A DNA stretch of 64,000 bases from Lysobacter sp. BMK333-48F3 (GTDB taxonomy: Bacteria; Pseudomonadota; Gammaproteobacteria; Xanthomonadales; Xanthomonadaceae), in the NCBI RefSeq assembly GCF_019733395.1, contig NZ_JAIHOO010000001.1, forward strand, positions 3,410,501-3,474,500, read 5' to 3'. Each line of letters opens with the position of its first letter. Within the stretch, counting starts at the first letter, position 1. This document shows positions 49,701 through 58,376 of this stretch, in pieces. Position numbers and translations under genes: made by a program. The notes beneath the pieces were generated by a model. It was not told the origin of the DNA. It saw nothing but the letters and a program-made list of their open reading frames with translations, and searched no databases.

Positions 49701-50629
49701 CTTACGTCGCGCCGCGCACCGAGCTGGAGCAGACCATCGTCGCCGTGTGGAAGGACGTGCTGGGCGTCGAAACCATCGGCGTCGACGACGACTTCTTCAA
49801 TCTCGGCGGGCAATCGTTCGCCGCGCTGCGTGCGGTCGCCGCGCTGCGTTCGCGGACCAAGCTCACGCTGTCCCTCGGCGGGCTGATCGAGTCGCGCACC
49901 GTCGCGCGCCTGGCCAGCCTGATGACCGGGCAGCGGCGGTCCAACGCCCTGGTGCCGCTGCACCCCGGCGCCGGGCCGGCGATGTTCATGGTCCACCCGG
50001 CCGGCGGATCGGTCGCGGCCTATCGCGACCTGGCGCGCGACCTCGACCGCGCCAGTTTCGGGCTCGCGGCCAGCGAGCCGCTGCCCGGCACCGTGGAAGC
50101 GCTGGCGCAGGGCTATGTGGCCGCGGTGCGCGACGCAGCGCCGGGCCCGTACACGATCCTGGGCTGGTCGTCGGGCGCGGTGATCGCGCTGGAGATGACC
50201 GCGCAACTCGAAGCGGCCGGGGAAAAGGTCGCGCAGTTGATCGTGCTCGACGCTCCGGCGCCGACCGACCCGCCGCCCGGCCCGGTCGACGACGGCACCT
50301 TGCAGGACTGGTTCCGCGAGGACACCGCCGGCGCCGACCTGCTCGACACGGAACTGCATCATGTCTATCCGGTGTTCGCGCAGATCGTGAACGCCTGCCG
50401 CAGCTACCAGCCGCCGGTCGTGGCCGCGGACGTCGCCCTGATCCGGGCCCGCGACGGGCGGGTCAGCGAATACGCGGAACATCCGCACGAGGCCATGGGC
50501 GATTGGGGCTGGTCTCCGCGCACCCGCGGCACGGTGGCCACGCGCGTGGTCGCCGGCACGCACCACAGTCTGTTCAGTTCGCAGCACCTCGCCGACGTCG
50601 TGTCCGCAGTCCAGGAGCTCAGCCGATGA
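46784..50629 (+). CDS. Single-module NRPS: Cy - A (Cys) - T - TE
   Basis: 1281 residues. Residues about 25-450 are a cyclization-type condensation domain (FPLTDMQRLL, MDRWPWLDFQL, TPQVLLDHQFF); its DxxxxD motif reads SNLFLD, so the first Asp is Ser. Residues about 465-960 are an adenylation domain (YVIYTSGSTGQPKGV). Its ten specificity positions read DLYNLSLIWK, the established cysteine code. A carrier domain (FFNLGGQSFAALRA, Ser near 1010) and a type I thioesterase (ILGWSSGAVIAL) follow. The module should join an acyl group to Cys, possibly as a thiazoline, and release it. The spacing of AAAGGAG also allows a GTG start at 46790. It is followed by the monooxygenase and faced by the FAAL operon. 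Confidence 0.92.
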   Translation: MLVSAPSNDGTMAVPDASPGRADFPLTDMQRLLVVSAADGMEYALHPHLYFEVERPGLDIDRFVAAIGRVIERHRRNIVAVTPDLRLRQVDEVEPPRVSVWDLRGLSELATTLGLAQIRHRMANQPLPMDRWPWLDFQLTRYGDSDVRLHVNFSNLFLDQSSGLRLLSEIEQYYANPDTELPADPVGIAEVSLALAQRHDAADRARAYWDERIAALPAPPDLPLLRLHGNPGLNRRRLVVDAATWSAFTAGVAAHGMSPVTALLAVYGEIVARFSGSRHFILNQMITRRLLRRIPGAESVLGNLGAIYPLEFDWRGTASLQERAGRLQATIIGDLGRTDWSGVDVLGALNSRHHSQGRAACPFVVSSGLAGGEQEAFVYSKLATPQVLLDHQFFALRGGRIEIVWDVVEAAFPAGFIDAFCSAHEALIRRLAADPQAWTATATLVSSDRPAPPAQTGPTRPQHAGRLSDGLKVSACLAPERPAVVCGDDALSYGELAAAAESLAKVLCARGVRPGDRVAIVLAKGVPQMIAVYAALLAGAAYVPIDPAWPQKRIDQLVTDIGAAAIVCVDGSDGGEREGVPVVAVRGDAAASAGAACAGTVLPAELDPSGLAYVIYTSGSTGQPKGVALDHRGPINTILDVNGEFGIVAEDVLFGVSSLSFDLSVYDIFGAAMAGATLVLPDPADHSPHAWLAAMLERGVTVWNSAPPLMQLLVDVARAEGVQLPELRLVMLSGDWIALSLPDDIKAIAPNAKVVSLGGATEASIWSIWHPIDAVDPRWRSIPYGRPMANQPWYVLDEQGNETPTWTTGQLHIGGVGLAQGYWGDPDKTARAFTTHPATGERIYRTGDLGRLLPDGNIELIGRIDAQCKIQGHRVEPGEVEHVLAADPRVKDAVVLVAGEARQKQLRAFVVPHEGAGPSDGESIRASLVDRLPSYLVPAQVTVLASLPVTSNGKLDRSALIALAEPVVVAGAAYVAPRTELEQTIVAVWKDVLGVETIGVDDDFFNLGGQSFAALRAVAALRSRTKLTLSLGGLIESRTVARLASLMTGQRRSNALVPLHPGAGPAMFMVHPAGGSVAAYRDLARDLDRASFGLAASEPLPGTVEALAQGYVAAVRDAAPGPYTILGWSSGAVIALEMTAQLEAAGEKVAQLIVLDAPAPTDPPPGPVDDGTLQDWFREDTAGADLLDTELHHVYPVFAQIVNACRSYQPPVVAADVALIRARDGRVSEYAEHPHEAMGDWGWSPRTRGTVATRVVAGTHHSLFSSQHLADVVSAVQELSR

Positions 50630-50726
50630 CCCACGCACGCCCTTGCGGCTCGCCCTCGCGCCTTTGCGCGTCCGCATCTGTACTGCCCGCGCCGGCGCCG
50701 GTTCGCGCCGGGGTGGTGGAGTGAGC

Positions 50727-51803
50727 ATGTCCGGCACCAACGCATCGGCCGGCAACGGCGGGCTGCCCAGCGACGTCGACGTCGTGGTGATCGGCGCGGG
50801 CCAGGCCGGCCTCGCCGTCGGCCAGACGCTGAAGCAAGCGGGCGTGAACTTCGTCATCCTCGACGCCGCGAACGAACTCGGCGTTTCCTGGACCCATCGC
50901 TGGGATTCGCTGCGGCTGTTCACCTCCGCGCGGTACTGCGGTCTGCCCGGCCTGCCGTTCCCCGGCGACCCGGACCGATACCCGGCCAAGGACGAAGTGC
51001 CGCATTACTTCCGCAGCTACGCGGCGAGGTTCGAGCTGCCGGTGCATCTGGGCCACCGGGTGACTTCGGTCGGCCGGTCCGACGGGGGCTTCATGGTGAC
51101 CACGCCGACCGCACGCATCGCCGCGCGCCAGGTCGTCGCCGCGGTCGGGGCGTTCCAGACTCCGGTCGTTCCCGAGTTTTCCAAGCGGCTGGCACCGTCG
51201 GTCACCCAGCTGCATTCGCACGCTTACCGCAATCCCGATCAGATTCCCGCCGGCAAGGTCGCGGTCGTCGGCTCGGCGAACTCGGGCCTGCAGATCGCGA
51301 CCGAGCTGGCCGGCAGCCGTGAGGTGGTGGTCTGCAAAGGCCGCAAGCAACCCCGATTGCCGCAGCGGATACTGGGGCGCGATGCGTTCTGGTGGCTGTC
51401 CAAGTGCGGCATTCTGCGCCTGCCGACCAACACGCCGTTGGCGCGGCGACTGGCCATGCCCGACCCGGTGGTCGGCGCCAAAATCGGCGAACTGGCTCGC
51501 AGCATGAGCTTCGTCGAGCGGGTGGTCGACGCCGACGGCACGCAACTGGTCACCGCCGACGGCAAGCGGATCGAAGCATCGACCGTGCTGTGGGCGACCG
51601 GCTACCGCAACGACTGGTCCTGGCTGAGCCCGGAACTGCGCGGCTCGGACGGGCAGCCCCAGCACGACGCGGGCATCGGCGCGTCCGGCTTGCACTTCGT
51701 CGGCCTATACCGGATGCGCAACCGCGGTTCGGCGCTGCTCGGTTTCGTCGGCCGCGACGCGCAACGCGTCGGCGCAGCCGTCGCGCGCCGCAGCCGGCGC
51801 TGA
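50727..51803 (+). CDS. FAD/NAD(P)-dependent monooxygenase (CzcO/FMO-like)
   Basis: 358 residues. The FAD fingerprint VVIGAGQAGLAVGQ is at the N-terminus, with WTHRWDSLRLFTSARY, the second dinucleotide fold VAVVGSANSGLQIA, and the ATGYRND motif near the end. It is close to CzcO-like flavoprotein monooxygenases, which hydroxylate or oxidise N or S, and is shorter than Baeyer-Villiger enzymes (about 500 residues). It lies 97 bp after the NRPS on the same strand, so oxidation of the Cys-derived ring or chain is its likely job. ATG at 50727 is preferred with GGTGGAG upstream. Confidence 0.85.
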   Translation: MSGTNASAGNGGLPSDVDVVVIGAGQAGLAVGQTLKQAGVNFVILDAANELGVSWTHRWDSLRLFTSARYCGLPGLPFPGDPDRYPAKDEVPHYFRSYAARFELPVHLGHRVTSVGRSDGGFMVTTPTARIAARQVVAAVGAFQTPVVPEFSKRLAPSVTQLHSHAYRNPDQIPAGKVAVVGSANSGLQIATELAGSREVVVCKGRKQPRLPQRILGRDAFWWLSKCGILRLPTNTPLARRLAMPDPVVGAKIGELARSMSFVERVVDADGTQLVTADGKRIEASTVLWATGYRNDWSWLSPELRGSDGQPQHDAGIGASGLHFVGLYRMRNRGSALLGFVGRDAQRVGAAVARRSRR

Positions 51804-51811
51804 GCCTAGGC

Positions 51812-53062
51812 TCAGCCGGCCTGCCGTTCGGCGGCCTGCGGTTCGGTCGCCTGCGGTTCGGTGGGCTGCAGCCCGAAAGCCTGCTCCGGCTGCCACTCGT
51901 CGATCAGCCGGTCGTAGTTGGCGTAGTCCGGCTCCAGGCCGGCGGCGACGATCTCCCACAGCATCTCGTCGGTGCCGCCGCCGATGCGCGCCATCTTCAC
52001 GTCGCGCCACCAGCGGCCCAGCGGCGACTCCGACTCCAGCACGCCGGCGCTGCCGAAAATGTGCATGCACTCGGACATCACTTCGCCGCCGAGGCGGACC
52101 ACGCTGACCTTGGCCGCCGAGGCCGAGCGCACGTTGAACCCGGCGCCCTCCGCGATCAGCCCGTTCAAGGCCAGGCGCATCATGTCGACCCGCGCCTGCA
52201 GGTCGGCGACCCGCAGCCGCAGCGCCTGATGGTCGAACAGGGTGGCGCCGAAGGACTTGCGCCGCTTCATCCGCGCGACGGTCACGCCCAACGCCAACTG
52301 GCAGGCGCCGACGATCTGCGCCGCCATGGCGAAGCGCTCCTGGGCCAGGGCCATGCTGAGCACGGCCAGGCCGGTGCCGGGGCGGGCGATCATCATCTCC
52401 GCGGGCACCCAGGTGTCGAAGAACACCGGCGCGGTGCTGATGCTGCGGGCGCCGACCGTGGCGAATTGCTTGCCGACCCGCAACTGCGAGGTCGGCACCA
52501 GGAACAGCGCCAGATCGTCGCGGCCGGCGTGGCTTTCGTCGGTGCCGCGCAGCGCCAGCACGATGTAGTCGGCTATCGGCGAAGGCGAGGCCATCTTCTT
52601 GTGCCCGCGCAGGCGGTAGCCGCCGTTCTCGCGCACCGCGGTCGAGGCCAGCCCGAGCATGTCCGAGCCCGCGCCGGCTTCGGTCGCGGAGATGCACAGC
52701 ACGGCCCGGCCGGCGATCGCCTGGTCGGCGACTTCGCGCAGCCGGTCGGAACGGCCGAACCGGCGCAGCATCGCGATCGCCGAGTCGTGCAGGGTCACGC
52801 CGGAGGCGATGCCGCCGGCGCCGAGCCGGCCGAAGCGCTCGGACAAGGCCAGGGTGTGCTCCAAGGCGGGCACCGGGCGGTCCTGCCACTTGGCGGCGAA
52901 GATGCCTTCGCGGCCCAGCAATTCGACGATGCTGCGCGGGAACACGCCCGCGGCTTCGGCCTCGTCGACGATCCGGCGGGTCGACTCCAGCGCCAGGATC
53001 TTGTCCAGATGCTGCTTGAACGAGGCGGTATCGGACATCGCGGTTTCGATCTGCAGACTCAT
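51812..53062 (-). CDS. Acyl-CoA dehydrogenase-like protein, probably acting on acyl-ACP
   Basis: 416 residues with the three ACAD segments: an N-terminal helical domain, ISATEAGAGSDMLGLAS (flavin-binding strand region), and a C-terminal helical domain ending RDVKMARIGGGTDEMLW. The Glu of the YEGT motif, catalytic base in MCAD-type enzymes, is Gly here, so the base must come from another position as in some subfamilies. The tail (PTEPQATEPQAAE) is encoded by 15-bp tandem repeats. It overlaps the ligase stop codon (TAATG). In mycobactin synthesis the homologous set (MbtN with MbtM and MbtL) desaturates the ACP-bound chain. Confidence 0.87.
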   Translation of the reverse strand: MSLQIETAMSDTASFKQHLDKILALESTRRIVDEAEAAGVFPRSIVELLGREGIFAAKWQDRPVPALEHTLALSERFGRLGAGGIASGVTLHDSAIAMLRRFGRSDRLREVADQAIAGRAVLCISATEAGAGSDMLGLASTAVRENGGYRLRGHKKMASPSPIADYIVLALRGTDESHAGRDDLALFLVPTSQLRVGKQFATVGARSISTAPVFFDTWVPAEMMIARPGTGLAVLSMALAQERFAMAAQIVGACQLALGVTVARMKRRKSFGATLFDHQALRLRVADLQARVDMMRLALNGLIAEGAGFNVRSASAAKVSVVRLGGEVMSECMHIFGSAGVLESESPLGRWWRDVKMARIGGGTDEMLWEIVAAGLEPDYANYDRLIDEWQPEQAFGLQPTEPQATEPQAAERQAG

Positions 53063-54765
53063 TAGCCGACCTGTTCCTGTTGTCGTTGACGGTTCATGCC
53101 ATGCGACATGGCCAGCTCGGTTTCGACGATGCTGATGGTGGCGGAGCGCCGCGGCTTGCCCGACGGCGTCTTCGGCAGCGTGCGCGGCGGCACCACCGAC
53201 ACCAGCCGCGGGCTGACGCCGAACGCCGCATAGACCGCGTCCGACACTTCGTTTTTGATCCGGGCGCTGGATTCGAGGTCGGCGCTGTCGGCCGCTTCGA
53301 CCACCACCGCGAATTCCTCGCGTATGCCCGCCGCGGCCAGGGCGACGGCGATGGCGTTGCCCGGGCGCACGCCGTCGACGCGGCAGGCCGCGCGCTCGAT
53401 GTCGGTGGGGAAGATGTTGCGTCCGGCGACGATGATCATGTCCTTCAAGCGGCCGCAGACGACCACTTCGCCGGTTTCGGTGACGTAACCCATGTCGCCG
53501 GTGCTGAACCAGCCGCCGTCGCCGAGCAGCGACTGCTTGCCGTTCTGGGTGAGGTAGTAGCGCGAGACGGCATCGCCGCGGATCTTGAGCTCGCCGACCA
53601 CCCGCGCCTGAGTACCGGCGTCCGGCCCGTCGCCGACCATGATCTCGCCGACCATGATCTCGATGCCTGGCAGGGGCTTGCCCAGCCGGGCCAGGTGGCG
53701 CGCGGCCTCGTCCGTGCGCGGCGACGCATACGACTTGAGTTCGATCGCCGCCTGATCGACCGCATCGAACTGCATGCCGGCGCCGGTCTCGGAGAACGAG
53801 ATCGCCAGGGTGGCTTCCGCCATTCCGTACGCGGCGATGAAGGCCTTGCCGTCCAGCCCGAAGCGGGCGCCGGATTCGATCACCGCGGCGACGGTGGCGT
53901 GGTCGATGGGTTCGGCACCGCTGAGCACGAAGCGCAGCGAAGACAGGTCGAACGCGCCGTCGGGCGCCGCGCGCAGATAGCGGGCGAGCAGGGCATAGGC
54001 GAAGTTCGGCCCCGCGGTCATCGTCCCGCGGTACTTGGAGATCAGCGCCGGCCACAGCCGCGGCGAGCGCAGGAAGTCCCCGGGCGCCGCGCAAACCGCT
54101 TCCGCGCCGACCTGCATCGGCAGCACCATGAAACCGATCATGCCCATGTCGTGGTACAGCGGAAGCCAGCTGACCAGCACGTCGCTGCGCGGGTCGAGCC
54201 GCGACGCGCTCACCATCGCCGCTGCGTTTTCGTACAGGTTGCGGTGCGAGATCGCCACCGCCTTCGGCAGCCCGGTCGAGCCCGAGGTGAGCTGCAGGAA
54301 GGCGATATCGTCCTCGCCGCAATCCACCGGCGCCAGCGCCGCGCCTTCGGCCAGCGTCTCCGCGGCCAGCACCGTGGTGCCCTGCGCGCCGAACAGCGGC
54401 GTGGTGCGCGCGAACGCGTCGCCGACCACCACCACCTGGGCGCCGATCATTTCGAGCACCGCGAAGCTGTCTTCCGCCCAGGCCGCGAGGTCCGAGCGCG
54501 GGCCGGGCTGATGCAGCATCGTCACCGACGCCCCGCGCATCCATATGGCCTGGATCACCGGCGCGATGCTGGCCGGTTCGCCGACCAGCACGCCGACCGT
54601 GTCGCCGGGCTTCACCCCGGCCGAGGCCAGCGAGCCGGCCATGCGGCGGGCGATCTCATGAATCTGCTGCCAGGTGCGCCGCACCGGCTGCTGCGGTTCG
54701 CCGGTCACCAGGCCTTGGCCGGACGCGGGCGCAGAGACGAATACCTGCTGGGTAAACCTGCTCAT
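53062..54765 (-). CDS. Fatty-acyl-AMP ligase (FAAL)
   Basis: 567 residues of the ANL superfamily. The ATP loop is LTSGSTGLPKAVAISH. WLPLYHDMGMIGF, SKYRGTMTAGPNFAYALLA and FVLSGAEPID are the blocks that separate FAALs from acyl-CoA ligases. AYGMAEATLAISF and the hinge GRLKDMIIVAGRNIFP follow. FAALs make an acyl-adenylate and transfer the chain to an ACP rather than CoA. It stands between the ACP and ACAD genes in one minus-strand operon. Confidence 0.92.
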   Translation of the reverse strand: MSRFTQQVFVSAPASGQGLVTGEPQQPVRRTWQQIHEIARRMAGSLASAGVKPGDTVGVLVGEPASIAPVIQAIWMRGASVTMLHQPGPRSDLAAWAEDSFAVLEMIGAQVVVVGDAFARTTPLFGAQGTTVLAAETLAEGAALAPVDCGEDDIAFLQLTSGSTGLPKAVAISHRNLYENAAAMVSASRLDPRSDVLVSWLPLYHDMGMIGFMVLPMQVGAEAVCAAPGDFLRSPRLWPALISKYRGTMTAGPNFAYALLARYLRAAPDGAFDLSSLRFVLSGAEPIDHATVAAVIESGARFGLDGKAFIAAYGMAEATLAISFSETGAGMQFDAVDQAAIELKSYASPRTDEAARHLARLGKPLPGIEIMVGEIMVGDGPDAGTQARVVGELKIRGDAVSRYYLTQNGKQSLLGDGGWFSTGDMGYVTETGEVVVCGRLKDMIIVAGRNIFPTDIERAACRVDGVRPGNAIAVALAAAGIREEFAVVVEAADSADLESSARIKNEVSDAVYAAFGVSPRLVSVVPPRTLPKTPSGKPRRSATISIVETELAMSHGMNRQRQQEQVG

Positions 54766-54837
54766 GATGCGATCGATCCTTGATCTTCCGGTATCGCGCG
54801 CCGGCGACGGAGCGTACCGTCGCGGCGACCGGGGGCT

Positions 54838-55134
54838 TTAGGCGGGAACTGCGGATTCGTCGGGAATCCCGGCGTCGCAAGCGACAGTGCGATGGCGCGT
54901 CTGTTCGATCAGCCGGGTCACATCGCCGACGGTCTTGCAGCGGATCAGTTCCTCCTGCTGCAGCGTCACCCCCAAGCGCTCCTCGATCGACACCAGGCCG
55001 ATCGCGAACGCGATGGAGTCGAAGCCCAACTCGCCGACCAACAAGGCATTCGGATGCACCCGCGCCGGCTCGATCGCAAGTTCGTCCCGGAAAACTGCAA
55101 CGAGCGTCTCATAGGCGGTCGAATTTTCAGACAT
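54838..55134 (-). CDS. Acyl carrier protein
   Basis: 98 residues. The phosphopantetheine site is LGFDSIAFAIGLVSIEERLG, flanked by the usual four-helix pattern. AAAGGAG lies nine bases before the ATG. The C-terminal TVACDAGIPDESAVPA tail is extra. First gene of the operon ACP-FAAL-ACAD, so it is the likely carrier for the FAAL product and for the ACAD reaction. Confidence 0.93.
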   Translation of the reverse strand: MSENSTAYETLVAVFRDELAIEPARVHPNALLVGELGFDSIAFAIGLVSIEERLGVTLQQEELIRCKTVGDVTRLIEQTRHRTVACDAGIPDESAVPA

Positions 55135-55583
55135 AAATCACTCCTTTGATTTCCAACGAGCGTAGCACGGCGGCTATCGCGTCCTGGATCCCCGTAGCGT
55201 GTGAATCGGGCGTTCTGCTGCAGGAATACGCGGTTTGGGGATGGCGTAGGACAAGGCCGGTTGACGCACGTTTGGCGTCATATGTGATGGAGTCCGCGTA
55301 GTGAAGATCCGAAGCTCTTGGCAGTATCGGCCTTCATCGGCGGCCAGTTCTGATGGTCGCCGTCAATACGAGAGCGGAAAAGAGTTCGCAGCCGCGCTGC
55401 GTTAGTTGGAGGACGGTTATGCTAAATCCGATCAGTTCGGCTGGAAGCAGCCCTAAGCCCGATTAGTAGCAGACAATTTGTCACGCCTGTGCATTGAGGT
55501 TTACTCAGTGTTGAAGGGAAACCGCTCTCGCGAACAGAAAGTCGGTAGGATTTCCGCAAAGCAGACCAGGGGGCGGGTTGTCG
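55135..55583. other. Intergenic region, start of the low-G+C island
   Basis: About 450 bp between the divergent ACP and STAND genes. G+C falls visibly here compared with the left side. TTGTCA at about 55478 with TTACTC 17 bp on is a weak promoter candidate for the STAND gene. No gene, tRNA or attachment repeat was found. Confidence 0.5.
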
Positions 55584-58376
55584 ATGCTATTCGAATCCAT
55601 CAAGAAGCGGATTATCAGTCGATTGATCGACGAGATCTCGGCCATGGATCCGACACATTTAGAATTGGCGGGGCATGGACTGATCGAGCTATTGGAGAAC
55701 AAGAAACTTGTGCATCATGGCATCAACAAGGACTACAAGTTTGTCGGGTATACCGTCGACTCGTTCTCCGAAGATTCGACGGTCATTGCCCAATACAGTA
55801 CTGAGGGCGGCTATTTCAAGAACACGGGCAAGGAGGACGCGCCCGTCTACGAAAAGATTGAGAAGGATGTGCAAAGCGCCGAGAAGCACCGACCTCGCAC
55901 CGGTGCGACCAAAATCTATTTGATGTCAACGGAGGAAGAAATTCCTTCCTTCCGGTCAAAGTTCAATGGCACCGCTATGGCGCAAGAGTTGGGGGATGCG
56001 CTGATCATCCTCGACGCGCGGGAACTCGCCAAGCGCATCTACGACCTTGCCGTCGAGAGGCCGGACGCGGCGGCCTTTTTCAGAGAGTTCTTTCCCGAGT
56101 TTGGCCAAGCTCTCGACAACTTCGAGTATTTCGGTCGCCTGCCGGCCCAATGTGCAAATCATCAATCAAACGAAGCCGTCATCGCTGCTCTGCGCGATCA
56201 TTTCGCGGGAGGCCGCTCCGTAGCAGTCCTGCATGGCTTGAGTGGTACGGGCAAGACACAAGCCGCCATCGATTTCGTCCACCAGGAAGAAGGGAACTTC
56301 GATAACTACATCTGGCTAGCCAGTGGCGACTGGCATCCCGACATCCCGCTCTCTGCCGTAACGCGACAGCGCGGCGGAAAGCCCTTGAACGTAGTGGGCA
56401 GCTTCAATTCGGCCAAGACCATCCTGGTGGTCGACCGGCTTGATCAGGCTGTGGATCCCGCTGTGTTCGCGGAACTCCAGTCCGGGTTCGATAAAGGCGG
56501 TGTCGTGATCGTCACGTCCCAAGTCGCTGTTCCCGGTGCACCATCGCATGTGCCAATCCCGCGAGTGTCCAGGGAAATAGCCATGCGCATTCTCGGTGAA
56601 GACCCCGCGCAGGCAAGGGAGATCAGTGAGCGTTTCGTGGACGCGTGTGGATTTTTGCCCCTGGTGCTGGCTACTGCCAAAACCGTTATTGACTCTCAGA
56701 GCGTCCCACGCGATGCGTTCTATGGGGACGTGCTGGCGTCTCCGGACGCGCTGAGTGGAGACGACGGCGTCTCCATCCTAAGGAGCATTCTGCGTCGACT
56801 CGATGGCGCGCCGCTTGCTGCTTTGGAGAGGATTGCGAATACTGGCCTGGCGATGCATGACGGCGGATTCCTTACCCACTTCATCCGCCACGTGCCAAAG
56901 TTCGAACTCCAGAAGCTGGCGTTCCTGTCGCCAGCGAGCGCGACTGGCGTCCTGCTCGTCCATGACTTGGTGTGTCGAGCCGTTCGAACGGCCGACGGCA
57001 CGAGCGACCTGATCACAGAGGTCGAGCACTATATCGAACAGCTGCAAGGAGAGATGACCCCATCCGCGCTGCGTCAGATTCATCTGTCTCGAACACAGCT
57101 GCTGGCAGAGCACCATCGACGCGGAGAGCGTGGTCCAGATTGGTTACTGTATGCCTTGCTGCAGATCGAAGAGGCTAAGCAAGAGGTCTTTGCTGTCTAC
57201 GCAGGCCGACCGATAATTCCTGACGGCAGCCTCGCTGCGCTCATATCCACGATCGATGCGCGCGAGCAATACGCATATACCCTGGATCACCTGGATCGTG
57301 CCGGCTACTACGCGGCCTGCGCTCAGGAGTACGAAAAAGCCTTGGGTGGTGCTCAGGGTAGAAACAGGGCGGAGCTTTTGCATCACCTTGGCAAGGCCTA
57401 TCGCCGCTGTGGTGAGATAGACAAGGCACTGACGACGTTCCGGCAGTTGCTGGAATTGGAGCCCATGTGGCACGCGACACATGGTCAGATTGCACACTTG
57501 GGCGCGCAGCACGACGCCACCGAGCAGGCAAAGCAGGCCGGCGAACAGTCATTGCGCTATCTGATCACGCAGATCGTGAGCGATCCGACCAGCGTTCCTC
57601 TGCGCGTGGCCATGGCAGCGTTAAGCAATCTGCGTTCCTACGCTGAGGTGGCTGAACAGCTAAATGGAGACGAGAGAAGCATAGAGGCACTTGGGGAAGT
57701 GATAAGCCAATCAGCACTCGAAGGGCTCGATCAATTTTATGACGCCTTCGTTGCTTTTACGTCGAAGTTCAGCTACAGGCATCCGCACATCAGCTTCGAG
57801 TTGGTTAGCGCCGTTGGAGACATGTTCGAAGTCTCACCTGTATCGATTGGAAGGAGGCACTTGCTGAGCGTCAGCGAATCGCTAGCCAATGTCGCGCAGA
57901 GTGCGCAGCGCTCTGGAGATGCGACGCTGGCAAGGAGGTTGTCGGGTTTGAGCCTCATTTACGCTGAAGCGCTGCTCGCGGCGGGAGCGCCGGACTCATT
58001 TTCCGCTCGCGGCATTGCGAAAGCTTATACAATTGCTGGCGACCCTGCCCGTGCGCTGCAGGTAATTGCCGCGGTTCCGGCTGGACAGGTCAACCACTGG
58101 CTACTCTACCGCCGGGCCGAGGCTGAGTTAGCACTTGAACTGCCGCAGTCGCTTCAAACGGCTCGGGAAGCCCTCGCCGAGGCACAACGCGATCCGCGCG
58201 CAGCAAAGAATCTGGCGTCGTACTTCGACATGTTTAGTCGCTGCTTAAAGCACGCAGGCGACATTCCTGGCGCTACGGAACAAGCGAGACTTGCCGTAGC
58301 GCATAGCGAGGAGGGTCAGTTCCATCAGGAGCTGACCGAACGACTCGCTGCACTGGAGGAGCTAAGTTGCCGCTAG
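55584..58376 (+). CDS. STAND-type NTPase with nuclease-like N-terminus and TPR repeats, candidate phage defence protein
   Basis: 930 residues. Residues about 1-165 form an alpha/beta domain (GYTVDSFSEDSTVIAQYSTE, KIEKDVQSAEKH, TKIYLMSTEEE) that looks like a restriction-endonuclease fold, though the usual ExK is not evident. Residues about 195-450 are a P-loop NTPase: Walker A GLSGTGKTQ (about 217), Walker B KTILVVDRLDQ, then an NB-ARC-like helical part. Residues about 580-930 contain TPR-like helices (HHLGKAYRRCGEIDKALTTF). This is the effector-NTPase-sensor plan of Avs/STAND antiviral ATPases. G+C and codon use differ from the housekeeping genes. The ATG at 55584 is preferred over TTG at 55578. 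Confidence 0.82.
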   Translation: MLFESIKKRIISRLIDEISAMDPTHLELAGHGLIELLENKKLVHHGINKDYKFVGYTVDSFSEDSTVIAQYSTEGGYFKNTGKEDAPVYEKIEKDVQSAEKHRPRTGATKIYLMSTEEEIPSFRSKFNGTAMAQELGDALIILDARELAKRIYDLAVERPDAAAFFREFFPEFGQALDNFEYFGRLPAQCANHQSNEAVIAALRDHFAGGRSVAVLHGLSGTGKTQAAIDFVHQEEGNFDNYIWLASGDWHPDIPLSAVTRQRGGKPLNVVGSFNSAKTILVVDRLDQAVDPAVFAELQSGFDKGGVVIVTSQVAVPGAPSHVPIPRVSREIAMRILGEDPAQAREISERFVDACGFLPLVLATAKTVIDSQSVPRDAFYGDVLASPDALSGDDGVSILRSILRRLDGAPLAALERIANTGLAMHDGGFLTHFIRHVPKFELQKLAFLSPASATGVLLVHDLVCRAVRTADGTSDLITEVEHYIEQLQGEMTPSALRQIHLSRTQLLAEHHRRGERGPDWLLYALLQIEEAKQEVFAVYAGRPIIPDGSLAALISTIDAREQYAYTLDHLDRAGYYAACAQEYEKALGGAQGRNRAELLHHLGKAYRRCGEIDKALTTFRQLLELEPMWHATHGQIAHLGAQHDATEQAKQAGEQSLRYLITQIVSDPTSVPLRVAMAALSNLRSYAEVAEQLNGDERSIEALGEVISQSALEGLDQFYDAFVAFTSKFSYRHPHISFELVSAVGDMFEVSPVSIGRRHLLSVSESLANVAQSAQRSGDATLARRLSGLSLIYAEALLAAGAPDSFSARGIAKAYTIAGDPARALQVIAAVPAGQVNHWLLYRRAEAELALELPQSLQTAREALAEAQRDPRAAKNLASYFDMFSRCLKHAGDIPGATEQARLAVAHSEEGQFHQELTERLAALEELSCR

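Noticed and set aside
46661..50989. A 1442-codon open frame on the minus strand opposite the NRPS gene
   Set aside because: It is the antisense shadow of the Cy-A-T-TE gene. It has Arg/Gln/His-rich composition with no domains, and long antisense frames are expected at this G+C content.
54838..55149. Plus-strand small proteins opposite the ACP gene
   Set aside because: The minus-strand frame has a perfect phosphopantetheine site and a good ribosome-binding site; the plus-strand frames have neither.
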